Below, one piece after another: positions 7,139-14,568 of a stretch of DNA of 22,767 bases. Source of the DNA: an uncultured Collinsella sp. (GTDB taxonomy: Bacteria; Actinomycetota; Coriobacteriia; Coriobacteriales; Coriobacteriaceae); the NCBI GenBank assembly GCA_900545835.1, contig URBB01000021.1, positions 1 to 22,767 of the forward strand, read 5' to 3'. The notes below the pieces were generated by a model. That model was not told the DNA's origin and did no database searches. It was given only the letters and a program-made list of their open reading frames with translations. Numbering within the stretch: the first letter of the stretch is position 1; each line of letters opens with the position of its first letter. Both the position numbers and the translations under genes were made by a program.

Positions 7139-8161
7139 CTACTCCATGGTCTCTTGGCAGACAACCTCGCGGATGGCTCGGATGCGGCGCATGGTGTCGT
7201 CGAACTGATCGGGGGTGAGGGCCTGGGCGCCGTCGGACCAGGCACGGCTCGGCTCGTCGTGGACCTCGATCTCCAGGCCGTTGGCACCGCAGGCGGTCGC
7301 GGCGAGTGCCATGGGTTCTACGTAGCGGGTGTAGCCGGTGGCGTGGCTGGGGTCGGCGACGACGGGCAGGTGCGACAGGTGGTGCAGCACCGGCACGGCG
7401 TTGAGGTCGAAGGTATTGCGGGTACGGGTCTCGAAGGTGCGGATGCCGCGCTCGCACAGGATGACGTTGTCGTTGCCCTCGCTCATGATGTACTCGGCGG
7501 CCATGAGCAGCTCATCGATCGTGCCGGACATACCGCGCTTGAGCAGGACCGGAGTCTTGGTCTTGCCGACCTCCTTGAGCAGGGGGAAGTTCTGGGCGTT
7601 GCGGGCGCCGATCTGCATGACGTCGATCTTCTTGTCAAGGAAGACCTGCACGTCGCGTGGGTCCATGATCTCGGTGACGATCGGCATGTCGAGCTCGGCA
7701 GACGCCTCGCACAGCAGGTCGAGGCCGGCAGGGCCCATGCCCTGGTAGGCGTAGGGGGAGGTGCGGGGCTTGTAGGCGCCACCGCGCAGCATCGTGGCAC
7801 CGGCGGCCTTCACGCGGCGTGCGATGCGGATGAGGTTCTCGCCCTCGACGGAGCAGGGACCGGCGATGACCTGGAACTGGTCGCCGCCGATCTTGACGCC
7901 GTGGCCGCAGTCGATGACGGAGTCCTCGGGGTGGAACTTGCGGTTGGCGCGCTTAAAAGGCTCGGAGACGCGCTGCACGCGCTCGACGACATCCATGGAC
8001 TCGAGCAGGAACGGGTCGATCTTGGTCGTATCGCCCACCAGGCCGATGATCGTCTCATTCTCGCCGCGCGAGACATCGGTCTTCAGGCCCTTTTTCTCAA
8101 TCCAGCTGACGATATGGCCGACGGCCTCGTCGCTGGCGCTCTGCTTTAAAATTGCAATCAT
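7139..8161 (-). CDS. aroF: DAHP synthase, AroF/AroG type (first copy, operon-leading)
   Basis: First shikimate enzyme, 340 residues when started at ATG 8161 (MIAILKQSASDEAV). This start has GAGAGG about eight bases upstream and matches the length of the family; an in-frame ATG at 8209 has no comparable support and would lie inside the leader hairpin region. Motifs are an N-terminal regulatory domain ending around GLVGDTTKID, then AGPCSVEG, GGAYKPRTSPYAYQG, QIGARNAQNF, PVLLKRG, CERGIRTFETRTRNTFDL, ADPSHATG and EIEVHDEP. It shares block order with the copy at 1142-2158 but uses the right-region codon style. A terminator-like hairpin lies in its leader at 8195-8219, so expression may be attenuated. 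Confidence 0.95.
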   Translation of the reverse strand: MIAILKQSASDEAVGHIVSWIEKKGLKTDVSRGENETIIGLVGDTTKIDPFLLESMDVVERVQRVSEPFKRANRKFHPEDSVIDCGHGVKIGGDQFQVIAGPCSVEGENLIRIARRVKAAGATMLRGGAYKPRTSPYAYQGMGPAGLDLLCEASAELDMPIVTEIMDPRDVQVFLDKKIDVMQIGARNAQNFPLLKEVGKTKTPVLLKRGMSGTIDELLMAAEYIMSEGNDNVILCERGIRTFETRTRNTFDLNAVPVLHHLSHLPVVADPSHATGYTRYVEPMALAATACGANGLEIEVHDEPSRAWSDGAQALTPDQFDDTMRRIRAIREVVCQETME

Positions 8162-8171
8162 GGTGTGCCTC

Positions 8172-8234
8172 TCACCTCGATGGATAACTTTTGCAAAAAC
8201 GGCCCGCATCGCGAGCCGTGTATATATGGTGCAT
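8172..8234 (-). CDS. Possible 20-residue leader peptide upstream of aroF
   Basis: A short minus-strand reading frame of 20 codons (MHHIYTARDAGRFCKSYPSR) spans the terminator hairpin and ends 10 nt before the aroF start. It contains Tyr at 5 and 17 and Phe at 13. No ribosome site precedes its ATG; if the TAGTAT at 8244-8249 is a -10 box, the message would start almost at the ATG and be leaderless. The aromatic codons are few and not adjacent, so this could be chance. It is listed because of its position. Confidence 0.22.
   Translation of the reverse strand: MHHIYTARDAGRFCKSYPSR
8195..8219 (-). terminator. Intrinsic terminator hairpin in the aroF leader (candidate attenuator)
   Basis: In mRNA sense (minus strand), ACGGCTCGC pairs with GCGGGCCGT around a GAT loop, giving nine base pairs with one G-U, followed at once by a run of T ending at 8195. 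No minus-strand gene lies to the right within the window, so the only message this could stop is the aroF-tyrA-aroB leader itself. The hairpin sits 34 nt before the aroF ATG. That placement suits transcription attenuation. Confidence 0.6.
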
Positions 8235-8324
8235 GAGAGTTTATACTATTTGACTCGCTTTTGCCTTCTAAAGTGGGCCGTTGCGGCTCGTCTTCCTCGG
8301 AATTGCAAAGCTTTTTCTTTTATT

Positions 8325-8354
8325 TTGATAGCCCGTGGTGCACTTGGGTATAAT
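8325..8354 (+). promoter_or_regulatory. Sigma-70-type promoter of the tRNA-Arg gene
   Basis: TTGATA at 8325-8330 (five of six to TTGACA) and a perfect TATAAT at 8349-8354, spaced by 18 nt. Transcription would start near 8361, about five bases before the tRNA. Confidence 0.85.
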
Positions 8355-8365
8355 GGCAACCGTTG

Positions 8366-8442
8366 GCCCTATTAGCTCAGGGGATTAGAGCGTCTGCCTC
8401 CGGAGCAGAAGGCCGTTGGTTCGAATCCAACATGGGGCACCA
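8366..8442 (+). tRNA. tRNA-Arg (anticodon CCG)
   Basis: A 77-nt cloverleaf. The acceptor stem GCCCTAT pairs with ATGGGGC (one G-U), the D-arm contains AGCTCAGGGGATTAGAGC, and the anticodon stem TCTGC/GCAGA encloses loop CTCCGGA, so the anticodon is CCG and reads CGG. The T-arm is GTTGG/CCAAC with TTCGAAT. The 3' ACCA is encoded. It has its own promoter and terminator. CGG appears more common in the left segment than in the right-hand genes, where CGC and CGT dominate. Confidence 0.96.
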
Positions 8443-8453
8443 TCGAACGTAAG

Positions 8454-8488
8454 ACCGTCCGAACCTCGCATGGTCCGGGCGGTTTTCT
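8454..8488 (+). terminator. Intrinsic terminator of the tRNA-Arg gene
   Basis: ACCGTCCGAAC (8454-8464) pairs with GTCCGGGCGGT (8473-8483) with one mismatch and one G-U across an 8-nt loop, followed by TTTCTTA. It ends about 30 nt before the ATPase start, so little room remains for a separate ATPase promoter; read-through or an unseen promoter must supply that gene. Confidence 0.8.
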
Positions 8489-8517
8489 TATACCGACGCG
8501 ACGTGATGGGACGTGGT

Positions 8518-11241
8518 ATGGCAGCAACGGATATCGAGCGCGGACTCTCAACCGCCGAGGTCGAGGAGCGTATCGCCGCCGGTAAAATCAACCGCAACAT
8601 GGAACTCAAGACCAAGTCGGTCAAAGAGCTCATCATCGAGAACCTCTGCACGTTGTTCAATTTGATCAACGTGATCTTGGCGTTCCTGGTCATTTTGACC
8701 GGTTCGTTTAAGAACCTGACGTTCCTGTTTGTGGTGTTCCTCAATACCGCTATTGGCGTCATTCAATCCATGCGGTCCAAGAAGATGGTCGATAAGCTCA
8801 CGCTGCTGACCTCTAAGAAGGCCATCGCGGTGCGCGACGGTGCCGAGGTGGAGCTCGACTTGGACCAGATCGTGCTCGACGACATCATCCGCCTGGGGCG
8901 CGGCGACCAGATTCCCGCTGACGCCGTGGTGGTTTCCGGCGAAGCGCTCGTGAACGAGAGCCTGCTGACGGGCGAGAGCGACCTTATCAAGAAACAGCCC
9001 GGTTCCGAGCTCATGAGCGGCAGCTTTATCGACTCGGGCCTGCTGCGCGCTCGCGTGATCCATGTCGGCGCCGACAACTACGTGGCTAAGATCAATAACG
9101 AGGCCAAATACGTCAAAAAGGTCAATTCCGAGATCATGAACGCGCTTAACGCCATCGTGCGCTTTGCGAGCATCATCATGATCCCGCTCGGTTTGGCGTT
9201 GTTTGCCTCGAGTGTGAGCGAGCTGTGGGATGCCGCGGGAACCCCGGGCGATAGCGCGCTTTCGTGGTGCTTCTCCGAGCTGTTGGCTGGTCATGTGCCT
9301 TCGTCGGCGCTGCTGTCCACGGTGGGTGCCCTGCTGGGCATGATCCCGCAAGGCCTGGTGCTGCTGACCTCGTCGGTGCTCGCCATCGCCACGGTGCGCC
9401 TGGCCCGCCGCAAGGTGCTGGCACAGCAGCTCTACTGCATCGAGACGCTCGCTCGCGTCGACGTGCTGTGCCTGGACAAGACGGGCACCATCACGTCGGG
9501 CCGTATGGAGGTCGAGGGCACGTATCCGCTGCCGGTTGAGGGCGTGAGCCTAGACGCCGGCTCGGACGAGGCGGCCGTTCCCGTCGATACCACGGTGCTC
9601 GATTTTGCGCTGGCTAACGTCGCGCGTGCGACTTCGGCCGATGCCAACGAGACCTGCCAGGCGCTGCTCAACTATTACGCCGATCGCCCGGTCGAGGTGT
9701 CTGAGCCGCTGTCGGTCATTCCGTTCTCGTCCTCCAAAAAGTGGAGCGGCGCGTCGTTTGCGCAGGGCTCCTATGTGATGGGTGCGGCGCAGTTTGTGCT
9801 CTCCGATCGTGTGTTTTCGCAGGTCGAGAACCGTGTCGCCGAGCTTGCCGATACCTGCCGCGTGCTCGTGGTGGCGCGCGTGGACGGCTTTTCGCCCGAT
9901 GGCGATATGGTGGGCGAGGCCGAGCCCGTGGGCTTTGTGACCATCCGCGACGAGATCCGTACTTCGGCGGCCGAAACCATCGGCTACTTTAACGAGCAGG
10001 GCGTGACCCTCAACGTGATCAGTGGCGACGACCCGCGTACGGTGTCGTCGATCGCGCGCGTGGTGGGCGTGCCGGGGGCGGACGCTTATGTGGACGCCAC
10101 GACGCTCGATACGCCGGCCAAGCTCGATGCCGCAGTGGACCGCTACCATGTCTTTGGTCGTGTGACCCCGCAGCAGAAGCGCGAGCTCGTGCAGGCGCTC
10201 AAGCGCCGCGAGCACACCGTGGCCATGACGGGCGACGGCGTCAACGACGTGCTGGCGCTCAAGGAGGCCGACTGCTCCGTCGCCATGGCGGCTGGCTCCG
10301 ATGCCGCGCGCAACGTGGCCGAGATCGTACTCGTCGACAACGATTTTGCCTCGATGCCCGCCGTGGTGGCCGAGGGCCGTCGCTCCATCAACAACCTGCA
10401 GCGTTCGGCCTTACTGTTCCTGACCAAGACGCTGTTCTCGATGGCCCTGGCGGCGCTGTGTATCGCGCTGCCGCCGTACCCCTTCGAGCCCATCCAGATG
10501 ACGCTCATTAACTTCTTCTGCATCGGCGCGCCGGGCTTTGTGTTGGGCCTGGAGCCCAACAATGCTCGTGTGAAGGGTGCGTTTTTGAGCAACGTACTCA
10601 AGCGTGCACTGCCGGCGTCGATTGCGGTCATTTTGGCTGCGGCGCTCGATATCTTTGTGGCGCGTGTGTTTGGCTTTAGCCAGCTCACGCTGTCTACGAT
10701 GTGCCTGCTTACGTCGTGCGCGGCGAGCGTCAGCCTAATCTGGCGCATCTCGCAGCCTCTCACGCCCTTACGTGTGGTGCTCTTTGTGTTTGTAGTCGCC
10801 GGCATCCTGGTGGGCGTTATCGGATTCCCGGAGCTGCTGTCTATTGCCAACCTGTCGATGGGCCAGATGGTTATCTTGGCTGTTATCGTGGTCTTTACCT
10901 GCTCGGTGTTCTTTAAGCTCGCCACGATGATGGATTCGCTCAAGCCGCGTCGTCGTCATGCCGCAACTGGTTTTGGCCGTGGTGTGCGCGTCCACCTGGG
11001 TCGCGGTGGCGGCAAGGTGAGCTCGACGGGTTCGACGGCCGAGCGTTTTGCCAAGCGCGTCGCCGCCGACATGGCGCAGCGCCGCGAAGATCGCACCGCT
11101 CGCGAGGCCGAGGCCCGCGCACTCGAGGGCGTGGCCCAGGCCCAGCCCAAGAAAAAGAAGAGTGCCGGAGCCAAGCGCTCTCGCGTGACCAAGTCCGCCC
11201 AAGGCATCAAGGTCTCGATGCCAAGCAAAAAGAAGAAGTAG
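8518..11241 (+). CDS. P-type cation-transporting ATPase with basic C-terminal tail
   Basis: ATP-driven cation pump of the inner membrane, 907 residues. In order: first membrane pair (about residues 42-85), actuator domain with TGES at 151-154, a second membrane pair, the M4 motif PQG at 277-279, phosphorylation site DKTGT with Asp320, nucleotide domain, hinge TGDGVND at 571-577, then about six C-terminal membrane segments. ATG 8518 has GGGA six bases upstream; earlier in-frame starts fall in the tRNA or its terminator (ATG 8506 is the only close rival). In Ca-type pumps the M4 motif is usually PEG; here Glu is Gln. The last 99 residues (from about 809) are Arg/Lys-rich and end in repeated lysines, an unusual cytosolic extension. 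It resembles CtpE-like or general cation pumps; the ion is not clear. Confidence 0.9.
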   Translation: MAATDIERGLSTAEVEERIAAGKINRNMELKTKSVKELIIENLCTLFNLINVILAFLVILTGSFKNLTFLFVVFLNTAIGVIQSMRSKKMVDKLTLLTSKKAIAVRDGAEVELDLDQIVLDDIIRLGRGDQIPADAVVVSGEALVNESLLTGESDLIKKQPGSELMSGSFIDSGLLRARVIHVGADNYVAKINNEAKYVKKVNSEIMNALNAIVRFASIIMIPLGLALFASSVSELWDAAGTPGDSALSWCFSELLAGHVPSSALLSTVGALLGMIPQGLVLLTSSVLAIATVRLARRKVLAQQLYCIETLARVDVLCLDKTGTITSGRMEVEGTYPLPVEGVSLDAGSDEAAVPVDTTVLDFALANVARATSADANETCQALLNYYADRPVEVSEPLSVIPFSSSKKWSGASFAQGSYVMGAAQFVLSDRVFSQVENRVAELADTCRVLVVARVDGFSPDGDMVGEAEPVGFVTIRDEIRTSAAETIGYFNEQGVTLNVISGDDPRTVSSIARVVGVPGADAYVDATTLDTPAKLDAAVDRYHVFGRVTPQQKRELVQALKRREHTVAMTGDGVNDVLALKEADCSVAMAAGSDAARNVAEIVLVDNDFASMPAVVAEGRRSINNLQRSALLFLTKTLFSMALAALCIALPPYPFEPIQMTLINFFCIGAPGFVLGLEPNNARVKGAFLSNVLKRALPASIAVILAAALDIFVARVFGFSQLTLSTMCLLTSCAASVSLIWRISQPLTPLRVVLFVFVVAGILVGVIGFPELLSIANLSMGQMVILAVIVVFTCSVFFKLATMMDSLKPRRRHAATGFGRGVRVHLGRGGGKVSSTGSTAERFAKRVAADMAQRREDRTAREAEARALEGVAQAQPKKKKSAGAKRSRVTKSAQGIKVSMPSKKKK

Positions 11242-11344
11242 CTACGCGCCCTGGCGATGTTGAATTGGTGCCTTGTTCCTGTGGGGCCGTGGCGATGTTA
11301 TGCTCTAACCTCGATTGTTTGAATTGCTTCGAAAAGAGGATGCC

Positions 11345-12487
11345 GTGATCTGCCCGCATTGCCTTAAGACTATCGAGGACGGCGCCTCGTTCTGCCCCTA
11401 CTGCAACGCCTATGTGGGTCCGGGCGATGGCCCCGAGCACACCGAGTTCGTGTTCTGTGAGGGCTGCGGTGCCCGTCTTTCTCCGCATGATCGTACGTGC
11501 CCCAAATGCGGACGCCCCGCTCCGGGTATCCTCTCCGAGGACGCGGCCGCATCCGACCTGGCAGCGGGCCGCACGGCGGGCTTTCCGCGCCTAACGCAAG
11601 AGCAGATCGATACCGAGGTGCCGCATGCGCCTGCCTCGGCTGCCGCGGTTCTTTCGGACGCCGCCGATCCTAACGAGACCTGCGTGCTGCCGGCTTTCGA
11701 TAAGGATTTCGGTATTCCCAAGGTCGATATTCCCACGCCCGTTTCCCTGCATGACGATGCTCAAAAACCCAAGCGCAAAGTGCATCCCGATGAGGACGCC
11801 TATCACAAGCACAAGCGTCATATCCCCAAGCCGCTCATCGTCATCGCGGTCCTTGCTGTCGTTTGTGGCGGTGCCTATTGGTTCGTGACGACCGATCCCA
11901 TGGGTGTTATGCCCGGCTTCTATGACCAGTTTGGCCAGGCCGCGCAGACGACCTTCCCTACGCGCCAAAAGGGTGAGGCGACTGAGGACGATACCAAGCA
12001 GGACGATTCTGCCGAGGTGGTCCAGGAAGAAACCGTGCTCACCGATGATCAGCTCTATACCAGGCTCGACGGTCTGTATCAGACCATCGTGTCCTACGGT
12101 GACGAGGACCAGATCGGCGAGGTCATCGATTCTTTTAACAACGGCTATCTTCGAACGCCGCTGTCCACCCGTCAGGAGCTGTCGCAGAGTGCCTACGCCC
12201 TGCGCGACCAGATCAAAAAGACGCAAGATGAGCTCAGCAACCTTAAGTACCAGGACGATACGGTCTATGCGGACGACATTGCCCACTTAAAGCAGCTTGC
12301 CGAGTGGATGTATGAGCGCGTCGACGTGATCTGCCAGAGTTGGGACATCTCGCTGGCCATTCCCGATGGCGAGTCGATGAGTTCTCACCAAAGCGAGATC
12401 CTGGCGCCCATCGCTCAGGGTGGTAACAGCGCGCTTAATCAGTACGACGCCAACGTGGGCTCCTGGAAGCCGCAGCAGCGTTCCTAA
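11345..12487 (+). CDS. Membrane-anchored double zinc-ribbon protein
   Basis: A 380-residue protein of unknown role. GTG 11345 is the preferred start because AGAGGA lies just before it and the protein then begins directly with the first ribbon. Two zinc ribbons are clear: Cys3/Cys6 with Cys17/Cys20, and Cys38/Cys41 with Cys52/Cys55. A low-complexity linker follows, then a basic KHKRH stretch and one membrane segment at about 163-183. The roughly 200-residue C-terminal part, probably outside the cell, is rich in Asp, Glu and Gln and looks helical, with a stretch of coiled-coil character near 270-310. Zinc ribbons on the cytosolic side of single-pass proteins are common in Actinobacteria. It is preceded by about 100 nt after the ATPase without a clear terminator. 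Function cannot be assigned. Confidence 0.8.
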   Translation: MICPHCLKTIEDGASFCPYCNAYVGPGDGPEHTEFVFCEGCGARLSPHDRTCPKCGRPAPGILSEDAAASDLAAGRTAGFPRLTQEQIDTEVPHAPASAAAVLSDAADPNETCVLPAFDKDFGIPKVDIPTPVSLHDDAQKPKRKVHPDEDAYHKHKRHIPKPLIVIAVLAVVCGGAYWFVTTDPMGVMPGFYDQFGQAAQTTFPTRQKGEATEDDTKQDDSAEVVQEETVLTDDQLYTRLDGLYQTIVSYGDEDQIGEVIDSFNNGYLRTPLSTRQELSQSAYALRDQIKKTQDELSNLKYQDDTVYADDIAHLKQLAEWMYERVDVICQSWDISLAIPDGESMSSHQSEILAPIAQGGNSALNQYDANVGSWKPQQRS

Positions 12488-12525
12488 AATTAGTTCGCCA
12501 TAGTCGGCATAACCTACGTGCGCAA

Positions 12526-12555
12526 TTGATGTAAGCGCATGCTTATTGCTACAAT
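12526..12555 (+). promoter_or_regulatory. Probable promoter of the peptidyl-prolyl isomerase gene
   Basis: TTGATG at 12526-12531 and TACAAT at 12550-12555 with an 18-nt spacer, 40 nt ahead of the start codon. A GAGGAAGGAA ribosome site follows at 12581-12590. The spacing and the AT-rich setting in a GC-rich genome favour a real promoter. Confidence 0.65.
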
Positions 12556-12594
12556 TCGTACAAATATGCTTTAAACGCACGAGGAAGGAACCAC

Positions 12595-13137
12595 ATGTTT
12601 GGTTTTAAGAAAGAGCTCTACACGCCCGAGTATCAGCTTGCCGGCGACGAGCGCGCCGTTATCGAGACGTCGAAGGGTACCATCAAGGTCAAGTTTGACG
12701 GCGAGGGCGCTCCCATTCATGTCGCGAACTTCTGCGAGCTTTCTACGATGGGCTTCTATGATGGCCTTAAGTTCCATCGCTATGTGCCCGGCTTTGTCAT
12801 TCAGGGCGGCGACCCCAATACCCGCGATATGTCCGGCGCCGACGTCGCTGCCGGTCTTGAGGGCCCCGACGGCATGCCCGGTACCGGTGGTCCCGGCTAC
12901 TGCATCAAGGGCGAGTTTGCCACCAATCCGCGCAACAGCCATGTCGATGGTGCCCTTGCCATGGCACGCTCCATGGACCCCGATTCCGCGGGTTCGCAGT
13001 TCTACTTCTGCCTGGGCGCCCAGCATAACCTCGATTCCGGTTACACCGTCTTTGGTACCACGGTCGAGGGTCTCGATGTGATTTCGCAGCTGCGTGCCGG
13101 CGACGAGATCGTCCATGTCGAGATCGTTCACGAGTAA
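12595..13137 (+). CDS. Cyclophilin-type peptidyl-prolyl cis-trans isomerase
   Basis: Catalyses proline cis-trans isomerisation in protein folding. The 180 residues include the cyclophilin core: FHRYVPGFVIQGGDP with the catalytic Arg of the FHR motif (about residue 63), then GSQFYFCLG, and YTVFGTTVEGLDVI near the end. There is no signal peptide, so it is probably cytosolic. The N-terminus MFGFKKELYTPEYQL is a family-like extension. The Shine-Dalgarno AAGGAA is ideally spaced. The next gene starts 11 nt after the stop, so the two are co-transcribed. Confidence 0.93.
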   Translation: MFGFKKELYTPEYQLAGDERAVIETSKGTIKVKFDGEGAPIHVANFCELSTMGFYDGLKFHRYVPGFVIQGGDPNTRDMSGADVAAGLEGPDGMPGTGGPGYCIKGEFATNPRNSHVDGALAMARSMDPDSAGSQFYFCLGAQHNLDSGYTVFGTTVEGLDVISQLRAGDEIVHVEIVHE

Positions 13138-13148
13138 AGGGGACTTCC

Positions 13149-14453
13149 TTGAATAGCCAGCTGATCCAACAGGGCCGCGCCGCTTACCGCGCGGGTGATT
13201 TTTCCGCTGCAGCCCAGATGCTTGGGGCGGCAAAGACTCCCGATGAGATTATGGGCGAGGCCGATCACCTTCGTGGCAACGCCTTGATGCACCTGGGCAT
13301 GTATGCCGAGGCCGCCGAGGCCTATGCTGCCGCCCTCAACGACGGCACTTATGGCAAGCGCGGCGCGCTGCTCACCAACCGCGGCAAGGCGCTCGCCGCC
13401 GTGGGCGACTACACGACGGCCGCCCAGGCGTTCTCTGCTGCTACGCAGGATGCTTCCTATGCCACGCCGTTCAAGGCTTATCTGGGCCTGGGTAACGCGT
13501 TGTTCCAGTCGGGCGACTATGCCAACGCGGGTACTGCCTTCCGCCAGGCTGCCATCGACGGCGCCAATCCGGCTCCTGCCGCCGCACTCGGCGAGCTTGG
13601 TCGTTGCTTCATTAAGCTCGGCCGTCCGGCGGATGCCGTGGAGACCTACCGTACGGCTATCGACTTTGCCGGTCCCCGTGACGACACGCGCGCGCTCAAC
13701 GCCGGCATGGGTCAGGCGCTTTCTGCCGCCGGCCGTCCCTCCGACGCACTCGACGCCTTTAACGCCGCTACTGCCGATGGCATCTACCAGCTTACCTCCG
13801 AGCAGGCCGATGAGCTTGCCCGCGTGCACGATTCGCTTGCCGCGCTGTCTGCCCAGACGGCTATGGCCACGGCTCCGGCGCCTGCGATGGACGCTCCCGC
13901 CGTCGATCCGCTCGATCCTACGGGCGCGACCGGTCAGTTTATGCCCGATCCCTCGGACACCGGCTTCTTTACACTGTCAGAGTCCGAGATGGTCCAGCAG
14001 GACCGTCAGGATCGTAAGCAGGCCAAGGTCCGTCGTCGCCATCGCCACACGGGTCTCAAAGTCTTCATCGTGCTGCTTCTGCTCATTTTGATTGCTGCGG
14101 GCGGTCTGGGCTTTGCCTACACGCGCGGCTTTGGCTTCCCCTCGCAGGAGTCGGTTATCACCGATCTGTTCCAGACTGCCGGCGACGGTGACACCGCAAA
14201 GGCCGAGTCTTGCCTGGCCTCGAGCCTGTCCGAGGACGCCAAGTCGATGATCATCTCCTCGATTCCGCAGGGCGCCACCGTGTCCGTCGAGGGCATGGAT
14301 CAGTCCATGACCGAGACGACTGCCAAGGTCAAGGCTTCGCTGTCCAAGGGCGGCGAGCAGGAGTACACCGTCAAATTCGTGCGCTCCGACAATCATATCG
14401 GCTGGGCCGTTTCCTCGCTCGATATGGATTTCTCGGCTGCTGACAACCAGTAG
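13149..14453 (+). CDS. TPR-repeat membrane protein of unknown function
   Basis: The protein has 434 residues. The start is TTG 13149, with AGGGGA six bases before it; no better ATG exists nearby. Residues about 1-235 are alanine-rich helical repeats of tetratricopeptide type (RAAYRAGDFSAAAQML, GNALFQSGDYANAGTAFRQA), likely a cytosolic protein-binding scaffold. A charged segment QDRQDRKQAKVRRRHRH precedes one membrane helix at about 304-327. The C-terminal 105 residues should lie outside the cell and resemble the small lipid- or wall-facing domains seen in Actinobacteria (DLFQTAGDGDTAKAESCL, a DUF4878-like pattern), a weak comparison. It lies between the isomerase and the mre operon, so a part in envelope work is possible but only inferred. 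Confidence 0.82.
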   Translation: MNSQLIQQGRAAYRAGDFSAAAQMLGAAKTPDEIMGEADHLRGNALMHLGMYAEAAEAYAAALNDGTYGKRGALLTNRGKALAAVGDYTTAAQAFSAATQDASYATPFKAYLGLGNALFQSGDYANAGTAFRQAAIDGANPAPAAALGELGRCFIKLGRPADAVETYRTAIDFAGPRDDTRALNAGMGQALSAAGRPSDALDAFNAATADGIYQLTSEQADELARVHDSLAALSAQTAMATAPAPAMDAPAVDPLDPTGATGQFMPDPSDTGFFTLSESEMVQQDRQDRKQAKVRRRHRHTGLKVFIVLLLLILIAAGGLGFAYTRGFGFPSQESVITDLFQTAGDGDTAKAESCLASSLSEDAKSMIISSIPQGATVSVEGMDQSMTETTAKVKASLSKGGEQEYTVKFVRSDNHIGWAVSSLDMDFSAADNQ

Positions 14454-14475
14454 TGACCTTATGGGATTTAGCTTT

Positions 14476-14508
14476 GCCCGGCGCTTCACCGCAAGTGAGG
14501 TGCCGGGC
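14476..14508 (+). terminator. Long hairpin between the TPR gene and mreB (terminator-like)
   Basis: GCCCGGCGCTTCAC pairs with GTGAGGTGCCGGGC over 14 bp with two G-U pairs and a 5-nt loop. Only two T follow, so it is not a classical intrinsic terminator. It may slow polymerase, protect the upstream message or work with Rho. It marks the boundary between the isomerase-TPR unit and the mre operon. Confidence 0.45.
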
Positions 14509-14568
14509 TTGCGCTAGTATCATGAGCTAGTAGTTTTCCAGCAATCATCCAACACATCAGGAGTTGCG

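Noticed and set aside
6137..8149. 670-codon plus-strand frame opposite tyrA and aroF
   Set aside because: Same cause: GC-rich third positions suppress stops on the antisense strand. The composition (Gly/Ala/Val/His-rich) is typical of such shadows.
8162..8365. T-box riboswitch ahead of aroF
   Set aside because: The leader is too short before meeting the divergent tRNA, and I see no T-box consensus or specifier stem. A simple attenuator fits better.
8416..8517. Upstream extension of the P-type ATPase into the tRNA and its terminator
   Set aside because: The added 34 codons would be encoded by the tRNA T-arm and the terminator hairpin; the family-like sequence begins at 8518.
11252..11299. 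Direct repeat TGGCGATGTT at 11252-11261 and 11290-11299
   Set aside because: Only 10 bp and not palindromic; no link to a promoter could be shown, so chance is likely enough.
11242..11344. Promoter before the zinc-ribbon gene (TTGTTC with TATGCT)
   Set aside because: The spacer is 20 nt and the -10 match is weak; not strong enough to list.
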